The notes below the pieces were generated by a model that made no database searches, was not told the origin of the DNA, and saw only the letters and a program-made list of their open reading frames with translations. This document shows, one piece after another, positions 18,393-27,739 of a stretch of 64,000 nt of DNA; within the stretch, counting starts at the first letter, position 1, and the number at the start of each line of letters is the position of its first letter. Source of the stretch: Janthinobacterium aquaticum (GTDB lineage Bacteria; Pseudomonadota; Gammaproteobacteria; Burkholderiales; Burkholderiaceae_D). Location of the stretch: contig NZ_WFLK01000012.1 in the NCBI RefSeq assembly GCF_009208565.1, forward strand, positions 62,001-126,000, in the 5' to 3' direction. Both the position numbers and the translations under genes were made by a program.

Positions 18393-19751
18393 ATGACAAA
18401 CATGTTGACGGGTATGGCCCTGGCCATGCTGGGCACCAATGCGCTGGCCGGTGCGCCAACCACCGAAGCGCCGCAGTCGCAGGTGCAGCAGATCGTGGCC
18501 GGTATTTCGCCGCAGCGCATCGAATCGCATATCGCCAGGCTGGTCAGTTTCGAGACGCGCCATACCATGTCCGATACGGTCTCGGATACGCGCGGCATCG
18601 GTGCGGCGCGCCGCTGGATCAAGGACGAACTCGAGCGCTGCGGTGCGCGCGCCGGCGGCCGTTTGCAAGTGGCGTTCGACAGCCATGTAGCGCCCGTATC
18701 GAAGCGCATTTCGCGTCCGACCGAGATCGTCAACGTGGTGGCCACCCTGCCGGGCGTCCAGCCGCAGTCGGCCGAGCGCATCTATGTTGTCAGCGGCCAT
18801 TATGACTCACGCGCCACCGATGTAATGGATGCGCACAGCGCGGCACCGGGTGCCAACGACGACGCCTCTGGCACGGCAGCAGTGATCGAAATGGCGTGCG
18901 TGATGGCGCAGTACAAATTTGACGCTACGCTGGTGTTCATGGCGGTGGCTGCGGAAGAGCAGGGGCTGCTCGGTTCCGGGCATTGGGCGGCGCAGGCAAA
19001 GCAGCAGCAGCGCAATATTGCCGGCATGCTCAACAACGATATTATCGGCAGTTCGCGCGCCGACGATGGCAGCATCGACGGCGGCCAGGTGCGCCTGTTT
19101 GCCGAGGGCATACCGGCGGTGAAGGAAATGAGCGATGGCGTGCGCGCGCTGGTGGCCACCGGCGGCGAAAACGATTCGATCTCGCGCCAGCTGGCACGCC
19201 ATGTCAAGCAGATGGGTGAGCGCTACGTGCCCGGCTTCAAGGTCAATGTGATCCAGCGTGCCGACCGCTATCTGCGCGGCGGCGACCATATGCCTTTCCT
19301 GGCGCAGGGCTACGCGGCGCTGCGCTTTACCGAGCCCAATGAGGACTTTGCCCATCAGCACCAGGATTTGCGGGTGGAAAACGGCAAGCAGTATGGCGAC
19401 CTGCTGCAGTTTGTCGATGTCGACTACGTGGCCAGGGTGGCGCGTGTGAACGCCGCTGCGCTGGCCACGCTGGCGCTGGCACCGGCTGCGCCAGCCGGAG
19501 TGCAGGTGCGCACTGCGCAGCTGGAAAACGACACCTCGCTGGTGTGGCAGCCCAATACCGAGCCGGACCTGGCCGGCTACCGCGTGGTCTGGCGCGCCAC
19601 CACCGCCGATCAGTGGCAGGGCGCGCTGGACGTCGGCAATGTAACGCAGGCCAGAATCAAGCTATCGAAGGATAACTATTTCTTTGGCGTCCAGGCGCTC
19701 GACCGCGACGGCAACGTCAGCGTAGCGAGCTATCCGACGCCGCTGCGCTAG
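18393..19751 (+). CDS. Secreted M28-family aminopeptidase with C-terminal Fn3-like domain
   Basis: This is a zinc exopeptidase, 452 residues, with a signal peptide (about 1-20). Metal-site motifs are in order: VVSGHYDSR (His136), APGANDDASGTAAVIE (Asp156), AVAAEEQGLLGSGH, and DRYLRGGDHMPFLAQGYAALRFTEPNED near residue 300. After residue about 365 a fibronectin-type-III-like segment follows (PAGVQVRTAQLENDTSLVWQPNTEPDLAGYRVVWR to FFGVQALDRDGNVSVASY). It probably degrades peptides outside the cytoplasm. The stop overlaps by four bases with the convergent flavoprotein gene. Confidence 0.92.
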   Translation: MTNMLTGMALAMLGTNALAGAPTTEAPQSQVQQIVAGISPQRIESHIARLVSFETRHTMSDTVSDTRGIGAARRWIKDELERCGARAGGRLQVAFDSHVAPVSKRISRPTEIVNVVATLPGVQPQSAERIYVVSGHYDSRATDVMDAHSAAPGANDDASGTAAVIEMACVMAQYKFDATLVFMAVAAEEQGLLGSGHWAAQAKQQQRNIAGMLNNDIIGSSRADDGSIDGGQVRLFAEGIPAVKEMSDGVRALVATGGENDSISRQLARHVKQMGERYVPGFKVNVIQRADRYLRGGDHMPFLAQGYAALRFTEPNEDFAHQHQDLRVENGKQYGDLLQFVDVDYVARVARVNAAALATLALAPAAPAGVQVRTAQLENDTSLVWQPNTEPDLAGYRVVWRATTADQWQGALDVGNVTQARIKLSKDNYFFGVQALDRDGNVSVASYPTPLR

Positions 19752-21526
19752 GTTTTTTCAACCGGTTTGTCGGCCTGCACCGGCAAATTGGCCAGAAAGC
19801 CGTGGATTTGCGACACCACGGCAGCGCCTTCGCCGACGGCGGCGGCGACGCGCTTGGTCGAGCCGGCGCGGATATCACCGATGGCAAACACGCCCGGCAC
19901 GCTGGTGGCCAGCGGCTGGCGGTCAGGCAGGTCGCCCGGTGAAATCGGCGTGTTGCCGCGTGCGCGGCATTCGGCGCGCGTCAGGTCGAAGCCGGTGCGG
20001 ATAAAGCCTTTCTCGTCGACCGCGACGGCGCAGTCGCCGAGCCAGTCGGTATTGGGGTCGGCGCCGACAAACAGGAATACATGGCGTACCGGGCTTTCTT
20101 TCTCTTCGCCGCTCTGGTTGTTGCGCAGGCCCACGCCGCTCAAGCCGTCTTCATTGCCTTCGAGTGCAATCACCTCGGTATGCGTATGCAGGATGATATT
20201 GGGGGTGGCGGCGATGCGTTCGATCAGATAGGTCGACATGCTGGCAGCCAGGCCGGAGCCGCGGATGACCATATGCACGGTGGCCGCATGGGCTGACAGG
20301 AACACGGCGGCCTGGCCGGCCGAGTTGCCGCCGCCTACCAGGATCACCTCTTCCTGGCGGCACAGGCGCGCTTCGATCGGCGAAGCCCAGTAGTACACGC
20401 CGCGCCCTTCATAGGTTTTCAGGTTGGCCAGCGAAGGGCGGCGGTAGCGCGCGCCGCATGACAACACCACCGTGCGTGCACGCACCGTGGTGTTATCCGA
20501 CAGGGTGACGCGCAGCGGCCAGTCTTCGCAGTGCAGCTTCAAGGCGGTGGCAGGAGTGGCGATCTCGACGCCGAATTTTTGTGCCTGCACATAAGCGCGC
20601 CCGGCCAGTGCGCGGCCGGATATGCCGGTCGGGAAACCCAGATAGTTTTCTATGCGCGCACTGGCGCCAGCCTGGCCGCCATAGGCGCGCTGCTCCAGCG
20701 CCAGGACCGACAGCCCTTCCGAGGCGGCATATACAGCCGTCGCCAGGCCGGCCGGTCCGGCGCCCACCACCAGCACATCAAAAATGGTTTCTTCGGACAG
20801 GTCAGGCAGCATGCCCAGGCAGCGCCCCAGCTCGATCAGGCTGGGGTTTTTCATCACCGTGCCATTCGGGCACACCACCAGCGGCCACTCCTGCGGCGTT
20901 GGCGCGTAGCGGTTGACCAGCGCCTGGGCAGCAGCGCCATCGTCGGGTTTGAGCACCGTGTGCGGGTGGCCATTGGCTGCCAGGAAGCTTTGCAGTTGGA
21001 ACAGGTTGCCGTTACCGGCAGGGCTGACCAGTACCGGGCCGCCGGCATTGCCTTCGATCAGCCCCACGCGGCGCAGGATCAGCGCGCGCACGATGCGCTC
21101 GCCCATTTCCGCTTCGGCCACGATCAGCGCGCGCAGCGATTCGGAGCTGATGACCAGCAACTCGACTTCGCCTACCGCCAGCCCGTTGACCAGGGTAGGG
21201 CGGCCTGACAATTGCCCGACTTCAGCGATAAAGTGACCGCGCCCGACTTCGCGCAGGATGGTCGACTGTTCCAGCCCTTCGTGGCGCGAGATGCTGACGC
21301 GGCCCGACAGGATCACCAGCATGCCGAAGCTGCAGTCGCCGGCCTCGAACAGGGTGGCGCCGTCGGCGTACTGCTGCCGGTGGCCGTAGCGCTGCAGCCG
21401 CTGCAGTTCGGCATCGGTAAAAACGGGCGAAATCTGGTGGCTGCGCCCAGGCAGGTCGAGCGACTTGAACTGCATCACGTCTTCGGTCGACGTTTCCGGA
21501 ATAAATTCGGTAGGAAGGCTGGCCAT
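19748..21526 (-). CDS. cNMP-binding / thioredoxin-like / pyridine nucleotide-disulfide oxidoreductase fusion
   Basis: This 592-residue protein has three parts. Residues about 35-150 are a cyclic-nucleotide-binding (CAP effector) domain with QYADGATLFEAGDCSFGMLVILSGRVSIS and EVGQLSGRPTLVNGLAV. Residues about 163-235 resemble a thioredoxin or glutaredoxin fold (VLVSPAGNGNLFQLQSFLA, EWPLVVCPNGTVMKNPS) but lack a CxxC. Residues about 248-580 are a thioredoxin-reductase-like flavoprotein with FAD loop GAGPAG (255-260), NADPH loop GGGNSAG (398-404) and FAIGDIR (547-553). Where thioredoxin reductase has its redox cysteines, this protein reads YYWASPIEARLC, so the catalytic disulfide is absent. It may be a nucleotide-regulated NAD(P)H-dependent flavin enzyme, more like ferredoxin reductases. 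True substrate unknown. Confidence 0.88.
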   Translation of the reverse strand: MASLPTEFIPETSTEDVMQFKSLDLPGRSHQISPVFTDAELQRLQRYGHRQQYADGATLFEAGDCSFGMLVILSGRVSISRHEGLEQSTILREVGRGHFIAEVGQLSGRPTLVNGLAVGEVELLVISSESLRALIVAEAEMGERIVRALILRRVGLIEGNAGGPVLVSPAGNGNLFQLQSFLAANGHPHTVLKPDDGAAAQALVNRYAPTPQEWPLVVCPNGTVMKNPSLIELGRCLGMLPDLSEETIFDVLVVGAGPAGLATAVYAASEGLSVLALEQRAYGGQAGASARIENYLGFPTGISGRALAGRAYVQAQKFGVEIATPATALKLHCEDWPLRVTLSDNTTVRARTVVLSCGARYRRPSLANLKTYEGRGVYYWASPIEARLCRQEEVILVGGGNSAGQAAVFLSAHAATVHMVIRGSGLAASMSTYLIERIAATPNIILHTHTEVIALEGNEDGLSGVGLRNNQSGEEKESPVRHVFLFVGADPNTDWLGDCAVAVDEKGFIRTGFDLTRAECRARGNTPISPGDLPDRQPLATSVPGVFAIGDIRAGSTKRVAAAVGEGAAVVSQIHGFLANLPVQADKPVEKT

Positions 21527-21774
21527 GGCAAATCCGCAGGTTGAATAAGCAAATAAGAAAAATAACTAATCTGCGGACAGTCTAGCGCATGCCTGCCGGC
21601 GCTGCCTAAAAGTTGCCGGCGCCACTCTGCAGGGGGCGCAAAGCCAGGCGCCATGCGGCTTTTACAGTGCACGCCAGCGCCGGTGCCGCATGCCGGTGGG
21701 GCCGCCGGTTGCTGCACACGGGCACGCGTCTCATATTAGAATGGGTTTTTGTTGAAAATACTCAAACCGACACG

Positions 21775-22677
21775 ATGGCTTACAAGACACTGGAAGATAC
21801 GATAGGCAATACCCCGCTGGTGCAACTGACGCGTTTGCCTGGCGCCGATGCGCGCGCGCGCAACAACGTCATTCTTGGCAAGCTCGAAGGCAACAACCCG
21901 GCCGGTTCGGTCAAGGATCGCGCGGCCATGTCCATGCTCAGGCGAGCCGAGGAACGCGGCCAGATCAAGCCGGGCGATACACTGATCGAGGCGACCAGCG
22001 GCAACACCGGCATTGCGCTGGCCATGGCGGCCGCCCTGCGCGGCTACAAGATGCTGCTGCTGATGCCCGACAACCTGAGCGTGGAGCGCCGCCAGAGCAT
22101 GGCTGCCTATGGCGCCGATATCCTGCTCACGCCCAAGACCGGCGGTATGGAATATGCGCGCGACCTGGCCGAGCAGATGCAAAAAGACGGCCGCGGCGTG
22201 ATCCTGGACCAGTTCGGCAACGAAGACAATTCACGCGCCCACTATGAAAGCACGGGCCCGGAAATCTGGCGCGATACCGATGGCCGCGTCACGCACTTTG
22301 TCAGTGCCATGGGCACCACCGGCACCATCATGGGCGTGTCGCGCTATCTGAAGGAGCAGAACCCGGCGATCCAGGTGATCGGCGCGCAGCCCGAAGAAGG
22401 CTCGCAGATTCCCGGCATCCGCAAGTGGCCCGAAGCGTATTTGCCGAAGATCTACGACAAGAGCCGCGTCGACCAGATCGAATACGTGAGCCAGGGCGCG
22501 GCCGAGCGCATGGCGCGCAGCCTGGCGGCCGAGGAGGGCTTGTTCTGCGGCATCTCTGCAGCCGGCGCGTGCGAAATCGCGCTGCGCATTTCGCAGACCG
22601 TGGAAAACGCCACCATTGTGTTTGTCGTATGCGACCGCGGCGACCGTTATCTTTCGACTGGCGTGTTTCCGGCTTGA
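21775..22677 (+). CDS. cysM: Cysteine synthase B
   Basis: CysM is a PLP enzyme that makes cysteine from O-acetylserine and sulfide or S-sulfocysteine from thiosulfate. The start YKTLEDTIGNTPLVQL, the PLP-lysine segment NNPAGSVKDRAA (Lys47), EATSGNTGIALA and VSAMGTTGTIMGVSRYLKEQNP identify it. EEGSQIPGIRKWPEAYLPKIYD is typical of CysM rather than CysK. Length 300 residues. The start at 21775 is chosen because the reading frame upstream has no family similarity. The region 21527-21774 between the two divergent genes holds a likely promoter area but no clear element. Confidence 0.95.
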   Translation: MAYKTLEDTIGNTPLVQLTRLPGADARARNNVILGKLEGNNPAGSVKDRAAMSMLRRAEERGQIKPGDTLIEATSGNTGIALAMAAALRGYKMLLLMPDNLSVERRQSMAAYGADILLTPKTGGMEYARDLAEQMQKDGRGVILDQFGNEDNSRAHYESTGPEIWRDTDGRVTHFVSAMGTTGTIMGVSRYLKEQNPAIQVIGAQPEEGSQIPGIRKWPEAYLPKIYDKSRVDQIEYVSQGAAERMARSLAAEEGLFCGISAAGACEIALRISQTVENATIVFVVCDRGDRYLSTGVFPA

Positions 22678-22727
22678 TCAGGGAAGTAGGACTTGGCCAG
22701 GACGGCCGGGAAAAGCAATAAAATGTC

Positions 22728-22750
22728 CCCTCCCCAGCATCTGGGGAGGG
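22728..22750. terminator. Hairpin between cysM and the convergent HTH gene
   Basis: Perfect 9-base arms (CCCTCCCCA / TGGGGAGGG) with a 5-base loop lie in the 95-base gap between two convergent genes. On the plus strand it is followed by AAAA, on the minus strand by GACATTTTA, so it may act mainly as the end of the minus-strand transcript. Confidence 0.6.
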
Positions 22751-22772
22751 AAAACCTGCTTGGGGAGCAGGA

Positions 22773-23105
22773 TCAGCCTTGGGAAGTTTCGCCTTCTTTT
22801 GGCTTGAATTGCTTGTCGCTGATGCGGAATTTGTTGCGACGGTCGCCCATCAGATAGCGCAGGTCACGGATGCTCAGATCGCTTACTTCGTGCATGCGGA
22901 TCAGCAGCGAAGCGCCGACCGGCAGGCGGTGATGGCGGATTTTGCTGATGACTGGCGGCGCTACTTCGAGCGCGCGGGACAAGGCTGCGTCATTTTTCAG
23001 GCGCAGGTTTTCGATCAGGGTATCGAGCAATCTGTTTGGGTTGTACTGCAACAGTTCGTCGGAGTCCGAATCGCTGTTCATATCAATGCCGACTTGATTT
23101 GTCAT
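22773..23105 (-). CDS. Small helix-turn-helix protein
   Basis: This 110-residue protein starts with an acidic stretch (MNSDSDSDELL) and then has a Cro/CI-like helix-turn-helix: LLDTLIENLRLKNDAALSRALEVAPPVISKIRHHRLPVGASLLIRMHEVSDLSIRDLRYLMGD. The tail is Lys/Arg-rich. It is probably a DNA-binding regulator. The ATG at 23105 has AAGGA 12 bases upstream, a long spacing; ATG at 23084 (MNSDSD) is an alternative. It lies next to an AT-rich gene-poor patch and is convergent with cysM. No target can be named. Confidence 0.75.
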   Translation of the reverse strand: MTNQVGIDMNSDSDSDELLQYNPNRLLDTLIENLRLKNDAALSRALEVAPPVISKIRHHRLPVGASLLIRMHEVSDLSIRDLRYLMGDRRNKFRISDKQFKPKEGETSQG

Positions 23106-23556
23106 GATGTTATTTGTTCCTTCTGTAGTTGCACTGCAAAGTAAAAACACTCGGAGCTCGCTCTTGCTGCGTTCATGTTCATTCTTTACTAAAAGGAACG
23201 AATTCACACATGGTACGATCCGGGGTACAGTTTTTCATAATATATACACAATTGTACAGCAGGATTTAATTTCGTTACAGAAAGCTACTGCATCCTGCTT
23301 CTTGGTCAAAGGGCGTTGTCTTGTTGCAACACCTCTTTCTTCTTTACCATCCTGACTGACAGCCTGAATGATAGACCAAATATTGTGTTTTGACAAAAGT
23401 TAAGTATAAAACCATTCTGCATCCCGCGTCGCACCGTAGGGCGGCGTACACAGCAAGCGCGATATTAATACTCCCACCATAAACGTGTAGCCCGGAGGAA
23501 ACAACATCGCTTACGCTTTCTTACAAGTAATATTATAACTTTACACCGACTTTTGG
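23106..23556. other. AT-rich intergenic region of about 450 bases
   Basis: This stretch between the HTH gene and mltB is much richer in A and T than the rest of the window. It holds many TATA-like words (for example CATAATATATACACAATTGTACAG near 23237) that could be the promoter of the HTH gene on the minus strand, and an 8-base palindrome ACAATTGT. A weak open frame of 83 codons on the plus strand has no protein-like features. I see no recognisable RNA gene. Confidence 0.5.
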
Positions 23557-24741
23557 TTAGCGTGCGCGCGCGTTGCGCACTGCTTGGCCCAGATCGATTA
23601 CCGACATGGCGTAAAAGTAACTTCTGTTGTATTGAGTTATAGCAAAGAAGTTATTGCTTGCCAAGCTGTACTCAGTTGCTTCCGAACCGTTCTGCAGGTC
23701 GATCAGGCCAAACAGCATATTGGCTGGCACTGGCGCGTTACTGCTCACGCCGGCAGATTGCAGCTCCTCCCAGCTGAACTTTGCCTGTAGTCCCTGGCCG
23801 ATGAATTTTTCCCAGGCGCGGCTGGGCGAGACGCTGACCGGGTACACGCTGGTAGCCGGATCGTTGCGTCGCCAGCCATGTTCGACCAGAAAATGCGCGA
23901 CGCTGCCGATGGCGTCGGCGGTCGAGTTGCGCAGGTCGATGTGACTATCACCATCGAAGTCCACCGCAAATTTCATGATACTGCTGGGCATGAATTGCGG
24001 CAGGCCGATGGCGCCGGCATACGAGCCGAGCAAGGTCAGCGGGTCGATGCCGTCCTTGCGCGCAAACAGCAGCGCATTTTCCAGCTCGCCCTTGAAAAAC
24101 GCCATGCGCGCCGCGCGGTTCGGACTTTCAGGATAGGAGAAAGCCAGCGTGGTCAGCGCGTCGAGCACGCGGAAGCGCCCGGTATTGCGGCCATACACGG
24201 TTTCGACGCCAATAATGCCGACGATAATGTCCGCCGGCACGCCATATTCGCGCTCGGCGCGCGCCAGCGCTTCGGCGTTCTCATTCCAGAATTTCACGCC
24301 GGCGTTGATGCGCACCGGTTCGATAAAGCGTGCGCTGTAGGCTTGCCAGTTCTTGGGCTTGCCCGGTGGCGCCGGCTTCATCAGCTGCACTGCGGTGTCG
24401 ACATAGCGCACCTTGCCGATCAGGGTGTCGAGTTCGGCGCGGTCAAAACCCTGGCGTGCCGACAGGTCGTCGAGAAAGGCGCGCACCTCTTTCCAGTTGG
24501 TGTAATTGACGTCGTCGCCTTCGAAATCGAATTTGGCCGGCGCCTTTTTGGCTGCCGGCGCCGCCTTCCTGGCAGCCTGGGCTTTGGCAGCGCGCACGGC
24601 CTTGGCGCGGTCAGCGGCCGAAATACCGGGGTTTTCAGCGCCGTGTGCAGCGGGCGCGCCGGCGATCAGCAGGGACAGCAGGATGGACGAGGCAAAGGAC
24701 GATTTTTTGGTAAGCAAGATTGTAGGCAAGGAGCGTCTCAT
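23557..24741 (-). CDS. mltB: Lytic murein transglycosylase B
   Basis: MltB cleaves the glycan chain of peptidoglycan to 1,6-anhydro-MurNAc ends. The 394-residue product has an N-terminal signal sequence (about 1-35), an Ala/Lys-rich linker, and then the MltB fold with PVRINAGVKFWNENAEALARAEREYGVPADIIVGIIGVETVYGRNTG; the catalytic Glu is residue 180. LGSYAGAIGLPQFMPSSIMKFAVDFDGDSHIDL is the second family signature. No lipobox is visible, so it is probably periplasmic. The start at 24741 overlaps the stop of the upstream transglutaminase gene (ATGA); an ATG at 24747 is also in frame. Confidence 0.93.
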   Translation of the reverse strand: MRRSLPTILLTKKSSFASSILLSLLIAGAPAAHGAENPGISAADRAKAVRAAKAQAARKAAPAAKKAPAKFDFEGDDVNYTNWKEVRAFLDDLSARQGFDRAELDTLIGKVRYVDTAVQLMKPAPPGKPKNWQAYSARFIEPVRINAGVKFWNENAEALARAEREYGVPADIIVGIIGVETVYGRNTGRFRVLDALTTLAFSYPESPNRAARMAFFKGELENALLFARKDGIDPLTLLGSYAGAIGLPQFMPSSIMKFAVDFDGDSHIDLRNSTADAIGSVAHFLVEHGWRRNDPATSVYPVSVSPSRAWEKFIGQGLQAKFSWEELQSAGVSSNAPVPANMLFGLIDLQNGSEATEYSLASNNFFAITQYNRSYFYAMSVIDLGQAVRNARAR

Positions 24742-26768
24742 CGGCATTGGTTGAGCAGGCGGCGCAAGCTGCGCCGCGCGCGGCGGTGTTCGTCTGGGCT
24801 GGCGTTACCATACTTGATTGCGGCATAGATTGCCAGAAAGCGCGCGATGGCGGCATGCGTATCTGACATTTCCGGCGTCGCCGGGCTGGCCGCCAGCCTG
24901 GCAGCATAACCGTGCGGGCCTTCATGCGGCGCACGGCTGTGTCCGCGCCGCGCCTGCAGCGCGCAAAAGCGCGCATACAAGGCGTCAAGCTGATCGGGCG
25001 GTGTCAACGCCGGTTGCCGGAGCCATAACAGGACGCCCAGCGCAGCCACGCTGGTCAGCATGGCGCACAGCAGCGCCACAGTGCGAACGGGCAGGCTGGC
25101 CAGGCGGGCCCACAGGTCGCGCTGGCGCTGCGGCGTGGCGTCGACGATCCAGTGGCGCCAGCCTCGTTCGGCCTGCTGCCAGCGCTGTTGCCAGGCACCG
25201 AAAGTGCTGAAGGCGCCGCCGTCGGCGCCAAGGCCGATCAGCGTGCGCCAGTTTGCCTGTGCAGGCGCCGCCTCGGGCAAGGCTGTCGTCAGGCCGCGTT
25301 CGATGCGCAGCGGCGCTACCGCGCCGGTCGGATCGACCCGCACCCAACCCTGGCCGGCCAGCCACACTTCGCTCCAGGCGTGGGCGTCACGCTGGCGCAC
25401 GGTCACGGTGGCGCCGTCGGCCTCGCGGCTGCCGCCCTGGTAGCCGGTGACGATGCGCGCCGGAATGCCCATGGCGCGCATCAGCACCGTGAAGCTGCTC
25501 GCGTAGTGTTCGCAAAAGCCGGCGCGCGTGCCAAACAGGAAGTTGTCGACGCTGTGCCGGCCCAGCAGCGGCGGCTGCAACGTGTAGCGAAACGTCGCCT
25601 GGTGAAAATGTGCGAGCACGGCATCGATAGCCTGTGGTGGCGTTAGCTGATGTGTACCGCTGCCGCGCAACCGGCGCGCCCAGGCCAGGCTGCGCGGGTT
25701 GAAGCCGGCCGGCAGCTGCAGCCAGGGTTGCAGCTGTTGCGGTGACAGGGTCGGTTGCAGCCGATAGGTGCTCAGTGAACTGGCGCGGTAGCGTACAAGG
25801 GTCGTAATCGGATGCAAGGTGGTGATTTCAAGCGCCGGCGACACCAGATAGGGATTGCCGGTGAGGCGTTCGACCGAACGTGGCAAGTCGAGCGCAAAGA
25901 TGCGCGGCTGGCCGCTGGCCGCCAGCTGTACTTCATAGTTGCTCACTGCGCCGGACTGGACGATATCGATTGCACCGGCGGTGTCGCTGGCGGCGCTGCG
26001 GCGCCAGGCGGCGCCGTCAAAGTCGTCCAGCACCACGCCGCGCCAGTACAGCGTCTGCTGCGTCGGCAGCGGCGTGGCAAAGCGGGCGGTGAAGACCGTT
26101 GCGTCCGACAGCGCCAGCGAGGCGATCGCGCCCGGGCGCATTGACGCGCCCAGGCCACTCACGCCGCTGGCGCCAGCGGCATCGGGTTTGCCCCATAGCG
26201 GACCCTGCACGCGCGGCATGGCAAAAAACAGCAGGGCCGCCAGCGGCAGGGCCAGCGCCAGCATGCGCGCCAGCAGCCAGAAGCGCTGACGCAGCGGCGG
26301 CAGCGCCTTGCCATAACGCGACGACAGCAAAGTGGCCAGCAGCGCCAGCACGGTGGCCAGCATCCACACGGCGCCAAGCAGGCCCTGATGATGGAAAAAG
26401 CTGGCCAGCAGCAGGAAAAAACTCAGGAACACCACCACCTGGACGTCGCGCCGGCTGCGCATCTCCAGCGATTTCAGGGCCAGCAGCAGCGCCAGCATCG
26501 CCACCCCTGGATCGCGGCCCAGCACGCTGCCGTAGCTGGCGGCGACGGCAGCGATGCCGGCCAGCGCCAGCGGCGCCAGCAGCCACAGCGACGGCTGGCG
26601 CTGGCCGCGCACGATGATTGTCGCGCGCCACAGCAGCAGGCACGCCATCGCCAGCGACAGGGGCGGCGGCAGATGCAGCACATGCGGCGCCAGCGCCATG
26701 GCTGCCGCCAGCAATGGCAGCAGCATGTCGCCCTGTTCGCGTGACAACGCCCCCAGCCGGCCCATCAC
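24738..26768 (-). CDS. TgpA-type membrane transglutaminase (DUF3488)
   Basis: This 676-residue membrane protein starts with about six hydrophobic helices (DUF3488, to about residue 190). A large extracytoplasmic part contains the transglutaminase-like core: GFCEHYASSFTVLMRAMGIPARIVTGY with Cys419, HAWSEVW with His463, and RVDPTG with Asp479, so the full catalytic triad is present. A last membrane helix lies near residue 560-580, followed by a cytoplasmic DUF4129-like tail. In Pseudomonas TgpA is essential and thought to act near the cell envelope. It forms an operon with the DUF58 and MoxR genes, overlapping the DUF58 stop by four bases. Confidence 0.92.
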   Translation of the reverse strand: MMGRLGALSREQGDMLLPLLAAAMALAPHVLHLPPPLSLAMACLLLWRATIIVRGQRQPSLWLLAPLALAGIAAVAASYGSVLGRDPGVAMLALLLALKSLEMRSRRDVQVVVFLSFFLLLASFFHHQGLLGAVWMLATVLALLATLLSSRYGKALPPLRQRFWLLARMLALALPLAALLFFAMPRVQGPLWGKPDAAGASGVSGLGASMRPGAIASLALSDATVFTARFATPLPTQQTLYWRGVVLDDFDGAAWRRSAASDTAGAIDIVQSGAVSNYEVQLAASGQPRIFALDLPRSVERLTGNPYLVSPALEITTLHPITTLVRYRASSLSTYRLQPTLSPQQLQPWLQLPAGFNPRSLAWARRLRGSGTHQLTPPQAIDAVLAHFHQATFRYTLQPPLLGRHSVDNFLFGTRAGFCEHYASSFTVLMRAMGIPARIVTGYQGGSREADGATVTVRQRDAHAWSEVWLAGQGWVRVDPTGAVAPLRIERGLTTALPEAAPAQANWRTLIGLGADGGAFSTFGAWQQRWQQAERGWRHWIVDATPQRQRDLWARLASLPVRTVALLCAMLTSVAALGVLLWLRQPALTPPDQLDALYARFCALQARRGHSRAPHEGPHGYAARLAASPATPEMSDTHAAIARFLAIYAAIKYGNASPDEHRRARRSLRRLLNQCR

Positions 26769-27736
26769 GGCTGCCCGTACAGTGCCAGTGCGCGCAGGCA
26801 GGCTGCCTGATGGGCGGCGCCTGTGGCCGGCATGAGCGTTACGCCGGCCAGGCGCAGGCCATACGGCCGGCCTGCGCTTTCGGCCTGCAGCACCCAGGCG
26901 CTCAGGCGCGACAGGCGCGCTTCGGTATCGAGTGCGTCCGGCAGGGCGTGGAAATCGAACAGCAAGGGAGTGGCCGCAGCGGCGGCGCGGGGCGATGCTT
27001 CAAATTGTTTGGTATACAAATGGTCGCCGGCCTCGCCGTCGTGGCGGGCGATCTGGCGCCAGGCCAGCCGTTGCAGCGCATCGCCGGGCTGGTAGGCGCG
27101 CACGCCGGCCAGTTCGCGCTGGCCGCTATCCTGGCTGTCCTGACTGTTCTGGCTGTCCCAGGCATCTTCGCTTGGCTTGCCATGCGCCGAGTCTGGCAAG
27201 ACCGGCGCCGGTTGTTCCGGCGTCGGGTAGACCAGCACGCGCACCTCGGGCAGCCAGTGACACCATGCATAAAACAGACCGAGCGGGAAACTGGCCGACA
27301 GTTGCACCGGCGGTGCCGCCAGCCAGCCGCGCCGCACTGCGGGCACGGCGATGCTGGCGCACCAGCGGCCATCGGCGTCGATATCGGCCTGCAGCTCCGT
27401 ATGGCTGCCGGCAGCGCGTACAGTGATGGCGTGGCGCGCACGTGCGCTGCGCTCAAGCAGGCACAGCTCGAACGTGGCCGGCGTACCGGCCGCCACCGGC
27501 GCACCGGGCGTGGCCGACAGTGCCAGCCCGGCCAGGTTGCGGCTGGCAAACAGCATATCGGCCACGGCGCAGGCGCCAGCCAGGCAGGTCAGCGCATAAC
27601 CGAGGCCCAGCTGATAGTTGACCGCGGCGATCCACAGCGCCAGCAGCAGCGCGCCAAACGCCAGTCCGGCGCGTGACGGGCGGATATGCACGCGATGCGC
27701 GCCCAGCCACGGCCGCCTCGGCAGAACCTCGCTCAT
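26765..27736 (-). CDS. DUF58 domain membrane protein
   Basis: This 323-residue protein has two membrane helices near the N terminus (about 24-65) and the DUF58 signature LAGVRAYQPGDALQRLAWRQIAR, a variant of the common REYQPGD-RRIHWKATAR motif. DUF58 proteins accompany MoxR ATPases and transglutaminases and contain a vWA-like fold. An in-frame tandem repeat gives DSQNSQDSQDSGQ just before the signature. It starts three bases after the MoxR stop and overlaps the transglutaminase start by four bases. Confidence 0.9.
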   Translation of the reverse strand: MSEVLPRRPWLGAHRVHIRPSRAGLAFGALLLALWIAAVNYQLGLGYALTCLAGACAVADMLFASRNLAGLALSATPGAPVAAGTPATFELCLLERSARARHAITVRAAGSHTELQADIDADGRWCASIAVPAVRRGWLAAPPVQLSASFPLGLFYAWCHWLPEVRVLVYPTPEQPAPVLPDSAHGKPSEDAWDSQNSQDSQDSGQRELAGVRAYQPGDALQRLAWRQIARHDGEAGDHLYTKQFEASPRAAAAATPLLFDFHALPDALDTEARLSRLSAWVLQAESAGRPYGLRLAGVTLMPATGAAHQAACLRALALYGQP

Positions 27737-27739
27737 GGC

